7,380 nucleotides of DNA from Bacteroidales bacterium. Its GTDB lineage: Bacteria > Bacteroidota > Bacteroidia > Bacteroidales > UBA7960. Below the pieces are notes generated by a model. That model saw only the letters and a program-made list of their open reading frames with translations. It did no database searches and was not told the origin of the DNA. Position 1 is the stretch's first letter. Every line of letters begins with the position of its first letter. The stretch covers positions 1 to 7,380 of the forward strand of contig PWND01000083.1 in assembly GCA_003557965.1 (NCBI GenBank), written 5' to 3'. Below are positions 1 to 5,942 of this stretch, in pieces. The position numbers and the translations under genes are program-made.

Positions 1-88
1 AAAAGAAATTATAATCTTTATAAGAGTCGGCAATTTGGCGGATTTCGTTTCCCAACTGGCCATTACTGCCTGTAACTAATATGTTCAT
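1..88 (-). CDS. rfbD: dTDP-4-dehydrorhamnose reductase, N-terminal fragment
   Basis: This gene is cut by the left edge of the window; only its first 29 codons are present, read leftward from an ATG at 88-86. They begin MNILVTGSNGQLGNEI, which is the Rossmann-fold NAD(P)H-binding start of dTDP-4-dehydrorhamnose reductases (short-chain dehydrogenase superfamily, GxxGxxG loop at residues 7-13). The family catalyses the last step of dTDP-L-rhamnose synthesis, reducing dTDP-4-keto-L-rhamnose in the cytoplasm. The pattern TGSNGQLG is much more typical of RfbD than of other extended SDR enzymes, but 29 residues cannot exclude a related reductase. The start lies 3 bases beyond the stop codon of the decarboxylase gene at 92-1033, so the two are almost certainly cotranscribed and possibly translationally coupled. 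There is no clear Shine-Dalgarno sequence. Confidence 0.8.
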   Translation of the reverse strand, partial: MNILVTGSNGQLGNEIRQIADSYKDYNFF

Positions 89-91
89 ACT

Positions 92-1033
92 TTATAGTTT
101 AAGCGTTTTTTTAAAGTAATTAATAGTATTTGTCAAGCCTTCTTCCAGGCTTGTTTTTGGTTGCCACGAAATGGTTTTTTTTATTAAAGAAATATCAGGA
201 TTTCTTGTAGCCGGGTCATCTTCAGGTAGTGACAGAAACGTAAATTCAGATTTTGAGTTTGTTATTTCAATAATTTTTTTTGCTAATTCGATAATGGGAA
301 AATCGCTCGGGCTACCTATATTAACCGGCCCGGTGATACTGTCATCTGTATTCATAAAATCTACCATCCCGTTAACAACATCATCAACATAACAAAAGCT
401 CCTGGTATGTGAACCATCGCCATAAATTGTAATATTTTTATTTTGCAAAGCCTGGACAATAAAATTTGATACAACCCTGCCGTCATTTGGGTGCATTCGC
501 GGCCCGTATGTATTAAAAATTCTTAGAATTTTAATCTTTACATTATTTTGTTTGTGATAATTTACAAAAAGAGCTTCAGCACATCTTTTGCCTTCATCAT
601 AACAAGCTCTTGAGCCTACCGGGTTAACATTTCCCCAGTAAGATTCGGGGTGAGGATGGGTTGTCGGGTTGCCATAAACTTCGCTGGTTGATGCCTGCAG
701 CACTTTGGCTTTAACTCTTTTGGCTAATCCCAGCATATTTATTGCGCCCATTACTGATGTTTTTATAGTTTTTATGCCATTGTGCTGATAGTGCACCGGT
801 GAAGCAGGACATGCAAGGTTGTATATTTCGTCGGCTTCTATGTAAAAAGGCATTGTAACATCATGCCTGATTAGTTCAAAGTAGGGGTTATTAATCAAAT
901 GTAAAAGATTATCTTTTTGCCCGGTGAAATAATTATCAAGACAGAAAACCTCATGGCCATTAGCCAATAGCTTTTCACATAGATGTGAACCAATAAAACC
1001 GGCACCGCCTGTAACAAGAATCCTTTTTCTCAT
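92..1033 (-). CDS. uxs: UDP-glucuronate decarboxylase (UDP-xylose synthase)
   Basis: The 313-residue product is a full-length extended SDR enzyme of the UDP-glucuronate decarboxylase family, which converts UDP-glucuronate to UDP-xylose and CO2 in the cytoplasm with bound NAD. The cofactor loop TGGAGFIG is at residues 8-15 and the adenine-side acidic residue is in LDNYFTG (32-38). The motif YNLACPASPVHYQ (71-83) is highly typical of this family. The catalytic set is S117/E118 in TSEVYG and Y145xxxK149 in CYDEGKR. NTYGPRM is at 174-180, and the DDPxxRxPD signature with R277 is at 272-280. Length matches bacterial homologues of roughly 310-320 residues. The start ATG (1033-1031) immediately precedes RKRILVTGG, leaving no room for a longer N-terminus. 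The downstream rfbD-like gene starts 3 bases after the stop, which points to a surface polysaccharide or glycan locus. UDP-xylose may be incorporated directly or modified further; the sequence does not say which. Confidence 0.95.
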   Translation of the reverse strand: MRKRILVTGGAGFIGSHLCEKLLANGHEVFCLDNYFTGQKDNLLHLINNPYFELIRHDVTMPFYIEADEIYNLACPASPVHYQHNGIKTIKTSVMGAINMLGLAKRVKAKVLQASTSEVYGNPTTHPHPESYWGNVNPVGSRACYDEGKRCAEALFVNYHKQNNVKIKILRIFNTYGPRMHPNDGRVVSNFIVQALQNKNITIYGDGSHTRSFCYVDDVVNGMVDFMNTDDSITGPVNIGSPSDFPIIELAKKIIEITNSKSEFTFLSLPEDDPATRNPDISLIKKTISWQPKTSLEEGLTNTINYFKKTLKL

Positions 1034-1047
1034 TTGCTGTTACTATT

Positions 1048-1063
1048 ATTGCTTTATAGCAAT
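1048..1063. repeat. Inverted repeat near the decarboxylase start
   Basis: A perfect inverted repeat ATTGCT-TTAT-AGCAAT (6-base arms, 4-base spacer) lies 15 bases upstream of the decarboxylase ATG. An outer pair of arms, TTTGCT at 1033-1038 and AGCAAA at 1065-1070, flanks it, so the whole stretch can be drawn as nested stems, the outer one touching the start codon. It could be an operator or a leader hairpin, or chance in AT-rich DNA. Confidence 0.4.
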
Positions 1064-1066
1064 TAG

Positions 1067-1074
1067 CAAAAGTA
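1067..1074 (-). promoter_or_regulatory. Possible -7 box for the decarboxylase operon
   Basis: On the minus strand this reads TACTTTTG, an exact match to the Bacteroidota -7 consensus TAnnTTTG. It would place the transcription start near 1060 and give a leader of about 27 bases. No TTTG-like -33 element is seen 19-21 bases upstream, so the call rests on one 8-base motif. Its right-hand bases overlap the outer arm of the neighbouring inverted repeat. Confidence 0.35.
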
Positions 1075-1139
1075 ATAAACCTTTTATATAATGAATTATT
1101 ATTTGTAGTTTAATTACATTACAATTAAAAAAAACTGGC

Positions 1140-1153
1140 TTAATTACTATAAA
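1140..1153. repeat. 14-base direct repeat, copy 1
   Basis: TTAATTACTATAAA occurs here and again, identically and in the same orientation, at 1286-1299 in the same intergenic region, 146 bases apart. The flanks differ. This could be a pair of regulator binding sites, one nearer each divergent gene, but low-complexity AT-rich sequence makes chance repeats more likely than usual. Confidence 0.4.
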
Positions 1154-1235
1154 TCAAGCAATACAAAGAAACAATATTATTTTTATTTTGTTAATTATTT
1201 AATGAATTTAATATTAAAAAAAACATTGACAAGTA

Positions 1236-1265
1236 TAAGTTGTTGATATTTAAGTTGTTAGTATT
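1236..1265. repeat. 15-base imperfect tandem repeat
   Basis: Two abutting 15-base units, TAAGTTGTTGATATT (1236-1250) and TAAGTTGTTAGTATT (1251-1265), are identical at 13 of 15 positions; the only differences are adjacent (GA versus AG). The pair sits directly upstream of the putative rightward promoter at 1276-1310. Tandem half-sites at that distance are the usual arrangement for a dimeric activator, but no regulator can be named. Confidence 0.55.
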
Positions 1266-1275
1266 TTGGGAAATC

Positions 1276-1310
1276 TTTTTGCTTTTTAATTACTATAAAG
1301 ATTAATTTTA
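1276..1310 (+). promoter_or_regulatory. Possible promoter for the 1367 gene
   Basis: TTTTTG at 1276-1281 can serve as a -33 element and TAATTTTA at 1303-1310 as a -7 element (consensus TAnnTTTG, last base differs), separated by 21 bases. Transcription would begin near 1317, giving a leader of about 50 bases. The second copy of the 14-base repeat lies in the spacer. The match is imperfect and AT-rich DNA gives false positives easily. Confidence 0.3.
1286..1299. repeat. 14-base direct repeat, copy 2
   Basis: This is the second perfect copy of TTAATTACTATAAA (first at 1140-1153). It falls between the two putative promoter elements of the rightward gene, where a bound protein would be expected to block RNA polymerase. 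Confidence 0.4.
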
Positions 1311-1366
1311 TATGTCTAATTATATTTACAATTTACGAAATATCAATATTTATAAACAAAGGGATA

Positions 1367-2794
1367 ATGGATAATGGCGATGCAATAAAAGAAGAACTGG
1401 ATACAAGCCGAAAGGCTTTATTTCTTAATCTTGATGACAGTATTTACGGTTCGTTTGCCGAGATTGGTGGTGGCCAGGAAGTTGCAAGATTTTTTTTCCA
1501 GTCGGGTGGTGCATCAGGAACCATAGCGAAAACAATATCGGCTTATGATATGGTTTTCAGCGATGCAGAGTATGGGAAAAGCGGTTCCGGCAGGTATGTA
1601 TCTGAGCCAAGATTATTAAAAATGTTAGATAAAGAATACTCTGATATTGTTGAGGTATTGGGTAAAAAACGGGGAGAACAAACAAGGTTTTTTTCTTTTG
1701 CAAATACTGTAGCTACAATAAACTATAAAAAAACTAATGAGGCGCATGGCTGGGTAGGAGTGAGGTTTCAGCTAAAACCAAACGCTAAGCCAAATGAAGT
1801 TGTTTTACATGTGAAATTATTAGAAAGCGACAGCTTGTTGCAACAAAAAACACTTGGAATACTTGGAGTTAATTTGATATATGCTTGTTATTACAACTAT
1901 CAGTACCCAAACAGTTTTTTGAAGTCATTATTTGAAGGCCTTGATAATGACAGGCTTGAAATTGATATGATCAGAATGAGTGGGCCTGACTTGGACTATG
2001 TTGACAACCGCTTGCTGGCAGTACAGTTGGTAAAGAACGGGATGACTAATGCTATTATGTTTGACAGGTATGGAAATGTGAAGCAACCATCCGATATGTT
2101 TTATAAAAAGAATATTATGGTTTTGAGGGGAAGCTTCAGGCCTATTACTTATGCCGGCTTTGATATGTTGAAGTCTGGTTTTGCACTTTTTAAAAAGGAT
2201 GTTGGTTTTGATAAAAGCAATACCATGGTGTTGTGTGAAATAACACTGAACAACTTATTAGATAAAGGCAGTTTTGATGAACGTGATTTTCTCGACAGGG
2301 TTGATATTTTATGTGGAATGGGCCAAAATGTTATGGTTTCTGACTTTAGGGAGTTTTATAAACTTTCAGAATGGCTTGGAAGGTTTAAACTTCAAAATAT
2401 CAGGATGGTAATTGGTGCGCTGACTTTCCGGAATGTTATTGATGAAAAATATTATGATAATCTCAAAGGAGGGGTTTTAGAAGCTTTTGGGAAGTTGTTT
2501 ATTGATAATTTAAAGATTTATATATATCCTGGCAGAGAAAGTGAAAATTGCGATATTATGAACTACAAAAATATTCCAATGAGCTCGGAAGTAGGAATTT
2601 TGTATAAATATCTTTTTGAAAAAGGGCTTATAATTGGAGTTGAAGATTATAAAGAGAGTGCACTACCATGTTTTTCACATATTGCTCTTGATAAAATTAA
2701 GAACAACGACACATCATGGGAAGACATGGTGCCTAAGTATGTATCTGCTTTTATTAAAGAAAAGAAATTGTTTGGCTATACTGAAAAAAAATAA
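1367..2794 (+). CDS. Conserved soluble protein of unknown function
   Basis: The 475-residue product has no signal peptide and no membrane segment, so it is probably cytoplasmic. I recognise it as a member of a widespread bacterial family of about 450-500 residues with no established function. Conserved blocks are FAEIGGGQEVARFFF (30-44), GGASGTIAKTISAYDM (47-62), GRYVS (75-79), HGWVGVRFQ (127-135), ILGVNLIY (165-172), DNRLLAVQLV (213-222) and QPSDMFYKKNIMVLRGSFRP (240-259). The C-terminal half (about 285-470) is less distinctive and looks like mixed alpha/beta. No Walker A, Rossmann loop or metal-binding cluster is evident. From memory, homologues sometimes carry labels such as TonB-dependent receptor or nicotinate-nucleotide adenylyltransferase; nothing here supports either (no barrel, plug or signal peptide, and no nucleotidyltransferase HxGH motif). 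The start ATG follows AAAGGG by 3 bases, a short-spaced and weak ribosome site, and no upstream in-frame ATG exists. It stands alone, diverging from the sugar-nucleotide genes and converging on the sulfatase-like gene. Confidence 0.85.
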   Translation: MDNGDAIKEELDTSRKALFLNLDDSIYGSFAEIGGGQEVARFFFQSGGASGTIAKTISAYDMVFSDAEYGKSGSGRYVSEPRLLKMLDKEYSDIVEVLGKKRGEQTRFFSFANTVATINYKKTNEAHGWVGVRFQLKPNAKPNEVVLHVKLLESDSLLQQKTLGILGVNLIYACYYNYQYPNSFLKSLFEGLDNDRLEIDMIRMSGPDLDYVDNRLLAVQLVKNGMTNAIMFDRYGNVKQPSDMFYKKNIMVLRGSFRPITYAGFDMLKSGFALFKKDVGFDKSNTMVLCEITLNNLLDKGSFDERDFLDRVDILCGMGQNVMVSDFREFYKLSEWLGRFKLQNIRMVIGALTFRNVIDEKYYDNLKGGVLEAFGKLFIDNLKIYIYPGRESENCDIMNYKNIPMSSEVGILYKYLFEKGLIIGVEDYKESALPCFSHIALDKIKNNDTSWEDMVPKYVSAFIKEKKLFGYTEKK

Positions 2795-2804
2795 TCATTT
2801 TATT
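2784..2804 (-). terminator. Weak candidate terminator after the sulfatase-like gene
   Basis: On the minus strand, an AT-only stem (AATAA pairing with TTATT around a 5-base loop, 2790-2804) overlaps the stop codon and runs into eight T residues (2791-2784). Such a stem is very weak, and the T-run is also the lysine-codon tail of the opposing gene, so this may be coincidental. Confidence 0.2.
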
Positions 2805-5097
2805 GGTATAGCAGAATACTTGTGTTTCTATAATTGAACTCTTCTTTGTTTTTGTTCCAAAAAAAAGATTCAAAAATTAAATTCGTGTCGGTTATTTTTT
2901 TTGCAGGTAAAATGATGTTAGCCTGAAAACTGTTATTGCTGTTACTTATTCCTTGATTAGCCCAATAAACAACACTGTCGTTTTGATTTACCAACTGGTA
3001 AACCAGTGAAAAACTCCCATCAATACCACCTAAATGATTAAATGAAATTTTATAGTGTAAGTCTTTATTCGCAGTAATATTATCAACTTGGAATAAATCA
3101 TGGTATTTTGATGAAAAGCTATTTAAAGCTTCATCCTGCTTTTCAGAATACAATAACTTATATCCTAAATATTTGCAGTACAGGCTGTCAGGAATTAATC
3201 GGTTAAACAAACTTACGTAGAGGTCTGTATTTTTTAAACTTTCAAGTTTTGAGTTAAGCTTTAGTGTAATTTCTTTGTTTTGGTATTCAGAGATATTCAG
3301 GTTTGTGTCAACTTTATATAGGTTTTCACCTGATAAGTAATAATCATTATAGTAAAAATCAATGATTTCCCGATTATCACTCATGAAAAATATTTCAGCA
3401 GAATTACTATTATTATTTGGAATCAACTTTTTGCCAAGTGCACTGCTGTGCTTGGGCACAATTACACCATTATCCGACAAAAATGCCAGCAGTGTTTCAT
3501 AAATATCCCAATGGCTTACTACATTATTAAATGTTTTAACTTCTTTAAGCTTTGGAGAATATATAATTAAAGGGACATGGTATCGTTTTAAAGAATTTTT
3601 TATTGGCAGTTCCGTCATAGGATGGTCGCCGGTAATAATGAAAACAGTATTTTCATAATCACTGCGGGATTTATATTTTTCAAAAAAACCTGATAAAGCA
3701 TCATCTACAAGAAGAATAGATTTTATATATTTTCTGTAATTATTGAAAAATCTTTTATCAGAATTACTATCAGAATTTCTTATGATATTTTCAATCCTCT
3801 CGCTGTAATACTTATTATTGGGAATTACAAAAGGGGAGTGGCTTGAGCCGGTGAAATAAATATCGAGCCTGCATTGCTGATCAATTGTGTCAATAACGGA
3901 AAATGACTGGCTAAAAAGATCTTTATCATTATACCCCCAGAAGAAATTATTGTTGCCAACAATAATTCTTTCATATTCTTGCGAAAAATTTGAATTGTCA
4001 ACTATTAGATCAATATTGTTAATTTCAAAGAACCTGTCTTTACTATGAAACCAACTGCCTTGTCCATAAAAGAATGAAGTGTAGTAGTTGTTTGCATTTA
4101 AAACATTAACTAATGAAAGATGTGTAGGAATTATATCTAACATAGATAATCCTCTAACTCCATGTGGCAAACTACCAATTATAGAGGGTACAGCAGCAAA
4201 TGACCTTTCTCCCGGTGAAAAGCATTTATTCCAGTATAAGCTTTTAGTTTTCAAAGAGTTTAAAAATGGCATTAATATATTGCCATTGTATTTGTGTATG
4301 AAATCATCATTTAAGCCTTCAATAATGAGGAATACTATATTTGGTGGTTTTTCAAAATCATCAAAATATGGTTTGAGCACATTGTTATTATCGAATTCCC
4401 TAAGCAGAGGGTATTCATTATTCTGAAAAGCCTGCTTCAGCTTTTCTTCCTTCAAAAACCCATATCTGTCAGCTATGTTTTTATTATATAAGTATGTAAT
4501 GGAACGCGAATAAAAGTAAAGGGGCTTATTTCTTGAAAAATTGTTTAAACTAATCACTTCAGAAAATGAAAAGACAGCAGCAAGAAGAACTGATGCAACT
4601 AAACTTGTAATAGCAATTTTTGCATGTGTTTTTGATAGAGGAAGTTTTTGAATGCCTCTATGTGCAAAAATAATAACAGCTATAAGACCAATTAGGGATG
4701 TAATAATTAAACCGTAACTTATGTCAGTTGTTCCCAGGGTAAAAGCAATTTCTTCATAAGTATAATGAAACAAGAAAATATCCAGAGGTATTAGCTGGTA
4801 CAAAAAGTAGTTTAGAATAAATAAATGCGCAATTGAAAAAATTATTACCAGGCCAAGGAAAGTATAGTTAGCAGCATGTGAAGAAACTTTCCATAAAAGA
4901 TAATAAGCGGGATATAAAATAAAGAGAATACTATTAGTATATATGATGTCCAGTAAGAGGCCTGTTATTTCGTATTTTGCTAATGATTGCTGGTAATCAA
5001 AATTATAAACTACCAAAACAGTTTCTGCTATTCTGAATAAAACAACTAATACAGTGTTCAGTAATATTAATTTAATAAAACCTTTGAATATCTGCAT
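2800..5097 (-). CDS. LtaS-like membrane sulfatase/phosphatase-family protein
   Basis: The 765-residue product has five predicted membrane helices (about 6-28, 46-68, 78-98, 127-145 and 160-181), then an extracytoplasmic alkaline-phosphatase-superfamily sulfatase domain (about 252-560). This is the layout of lipoteichoic acid synthase and its Gram-negative phosphoglycerol- or phosphoethanolamine-transferase relatives. Likely active-site residues are E260 in NIVFLIIEG, S299 in GERSF (where LtaS has a threonine nucleophile), H420 in TGSSHSPF, D491/H492 in ITGDHPM, and H529 in SHWDIYETLL. WGYNDKD (387-393) and the aspartate pair in LLVDDAL (462-468) are also typical. Residues about 610-765 form an extra beta-rich C-terminal region absent from LtaS. 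It probably acts at the periplasmic face of the inner membrane on a lipid- or glycan-linked substrate, but transferase and hydrolase cannot be told apart here. The gene follows the barrel-protein gene at 5121-5804 by 23 bases without a recognisable promoter or Shine-Dalgarno sequence, suggesting one operon. Confidence 0.88.
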   Translation of the reverse strand: MQIFKGFIKLILLNTVLVVLFRIAETVLVVYNFDYQQSLAKYEITGLLLDIIYTNSILFILYPAYYLLWKVSSHAANYTFLGLVIIFSIAHLFILNYFLYQLIPLDIFLFHYTYEEIAFTLGTTDISYGLIITSLIGLIAVIIFAHRGIQKLPLSKTHAKIAITSLVASVLLAAVFSFSEVISLNNFSRNKPLYFYSRSITYLYNKNIADRYGFLKEEKLKQAFQNNEYPLLREFDNNNVLKPYFDDFEKPPNIVFLIIEGLNDDFIHKYNGNILMPFLNSLKTKSLYWNKCFSPGERSFAAVPSIIGSLPHGVRGLSMLDIIPTHLSLVNVLNANNYYTSFFYGQGSWFHSKDRFFEINNIDLIVDNSNFSQEYERIIVGNNNFFWGYNDKDLFSQSFSVIDTIDQQCRLDIYFTGSSHSPFVIPNNKYYSERIENIIRNSDSNSDKRFFNNYRKYIKSILLVDDALSGFFEKYKSRSDYENTVFIITGDHPMTELPIKNSLKRYHVPLIIYSPKLKEVKTFNNVVSHWDIYETLLAFLSDNGVIVPKHSSALGKKLIPNNNSNSAEIFFMSDNREIIDFYYNDYYLSGENLYKVDTNLNISEYQNKEITLKLNSKLESLKNTDLYVSLFNRLIPDSLYCKYLGYKLLYSEKQDEALNSFSSKYHDLFQVDNITANKDLHYKISFNHLGGIDGSFSLVYQLVNQNDSVVYWANQGISNSNNSFQANIILPAKKITDTNLIFESFFWNKNKEEFNYRNTSILLYQ

Positions 5098-5120
5098 TAG
5101 TTAGGATAGATTCTGATATT

Positions 5121-5804
5121 TTAAAATCTTATGAGGAATCCCATTTCAAGTGCTGGTCTCATTGGCAGATTTGTGCCAATTCTGTTGTCAATAAAAATAA
5201 AACCGGCAGCGGCATTAAAGCCCAGCCCGACATTACGGCCGAAAGTTTGGTCAACACCAATCATCCCGGCACCTGTTATGTATAAATCGCCATGAAAGTT
5301 AAGCTGATAATTCAGATATAAGTTTCGAAATGGGAAAAATTTTATACCTGCGGATATTCTTTCATAAGCATCATTTCTAAAACTACCGGTAAAATCAGGA
5401 AATGTGTATCCTGTCCCTCCATGCATACCAAAACCTACATTTCCACCAACTCTGAACTGCATTCTTATTCCAACACCACCATAGCTTGTTCCGCTACCTA
5501 CACCAATCATGAAGTAATTGCCCCTGTAACGTGCCCTGTCCGCAACTGCCGGAGCTTCTTCTGTTACAGGTTGAAATCTTTCTGTTCGCCCGCTTTCATA
5601 CACAATTACAGAAACTTCTGATATGCTGATTGACCTGGTGGGGCCATCCTGAAAGTCAAACTCTTTATACCTGATAGCATCCGAAGTTATCTCTATTATT
5701 TTTGCTTCAATATCAGTACCATCTTGCCTTACAATAATATCCTGTGAAAACGAAAATTGGCTAATGCAAAATATAAGCATCAGTGCGGGTAAAATCTTTT
5801 TCAT
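5121..5804 (-). CDS. Exported protein with small N-terminal domain and OM barrel
   Basis: The 227-residue product begins with a clear signal peptide (MKK, hydrophobic residues 4-18, likely cleavage near FSFS-QD at 20/21). Residues 22-80 form a small domain of the pattern DxIxxxDGxxIxAKIxEI...IRYKEF...GPxRSIxxSEVxxIxYExGRxExF, a module I recognise from many Bacteroidota exported proteins; its role is not established. A short Ala/Glu/Arg-rich linker (81-95) leads to a region of about 130 residues with alternating glycine/aromatic strands, ending in GFLIRF. The terminal phenylalanine is the usual C-terminal signal of outer-membrane barrels. The size suits roughly eight strands. It probably sits in the outer membrane with the N-terminal domain in the periplasm. 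The gene comes first in a probable two-gene operon with the LtaS-like gene. A -7 box is present at 5865-5872. No enzyme motif is seen. Confidence 0.8.
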   Translation of the reverse strand: MKKILPALMLIFCISQFSFSQDIIVRQDGTDIEAKIIEITSDAIRYKEFDFQDGPTRSISISEVSVIVYESGRTERFQPVTEEAPAVADRARYRGNYFMIGVGSGTSYGGVGIRMQFRVGGNVGFGMHGGTGYTFPDFTGSFRNDAYERISAGIKFFPFRNLYLNYQLNFHGDLYITGAGMIGVDQTFGRNVGLGFNAAAGFIFIDNRIGTNLPMRPALEMGFLIRF

Positions 5805-5833
5805 GGTAGTATTTTTTTGCTTTGAAAGATTAA

Positions 5834-5845
5834 TATAAGCTTATA
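5834..5845. repeat. 12-base perfect palindrome in the leader
   Basis: TATAAGCTTATA is perfectly self-complementary and lies about 30 bases upstream of the ATG of the barrel gene, inside the expected 5' leader. With no loop it is better suited to being a DNA-binding site than an RNA hairpin. It is short and AT-rich, so chance is possible. Confidence 0.3.
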
Positions 5846-5864
5846 ACATATTTTTTACCTAATA

Positions 5865-5894
5865 CAAAGGTACTATATTTTTTTTTAAAACAGT
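5865..5894 (-). promoter_or_regulatory. Promoter for the barrel/LtaS-like operon
   Basis: On the minus strand, TACCTTTG (5872-5865) matches the Bacteroidota -7 consensus TAnnTTTG exactly. A degenerate -33 element (ACTG at 5894-5891) lies 18 bases upstream, with a long A-tract in the spacer. Transcription would start near 5858, giving a leader of about 55 bases. The -7 match and its position 60 bases from the start codon make this the best promoter call in the window. Confidence 0.55.
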
Positions 5895-5912
5895 AAAAAT
5901 ACTAATTGAAGT

Positions 5913-5940
5913 GTTTATGAAAGTCAGTAATTCATACAAC
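5913..5940 (-). terminator. Possible hairpin after the large barrel gene
   Basis: Just after the stop codon at 5943, the minus strand can fold as GTT-g-TATGAA, a 9-base loop, TTCATA-AAC (a 9-pair stem with one bulged G). It is AT-rich and is not followed at once by a T-run; a T-rich stretch comes about 15 bases later. It may act as a weak terminator or 3' end stabiliser. Confidence 0.25.
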
Positions 5941-5942
5941 TG

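Larger units (their letters stand above)
1034..1366. other. AT-rich divergent intergenic region
   Basis: This 333-base gap separates two divergent genes, the leftward decarboxylase and the rightward unknown gene. It is very AT-rich with several A and T runs, and I see no open reading frame of note, tRNA or structured RNA. It holds the putative control elements listed separately: an inverted repeat and -7 box beside the decarboxylase, a 14-base dispersed direct repeat, a 15-base tandem repeat and a possible rightward promoter. Its size and position fit a two-way regulatory region. Confidence 0.7.

Noticed and set aside
171..392. Plus-strand open frame of 73 codons
   Set aside because: It lies entirely antisense to the well-supported decarboxylase gene and its translation resembles no protein; it is a shadow frame.
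1226..1231. TTGACA as a sigma-70 -35 box
   Set aside because: No matching -10 box lies 16-18 bases downstream, and Bacteroidota primary promoters use the -33/-7 elements instead.
1367..2794. Assignment as a TonB-dependent receptor or a nucleotide adenylyltransferase
   Set aside because: No signal peptide, plug, barrel strands or HxGH-type nucleotidyltransferase motif can be seen, so either name would be unsupported.
4088..4426. Plus-strand open frame of 112 codons
   Set aside because: It is antisense to the catalytic domain of the LtaS-like gene, and nothing in its translation suggests a real protein.
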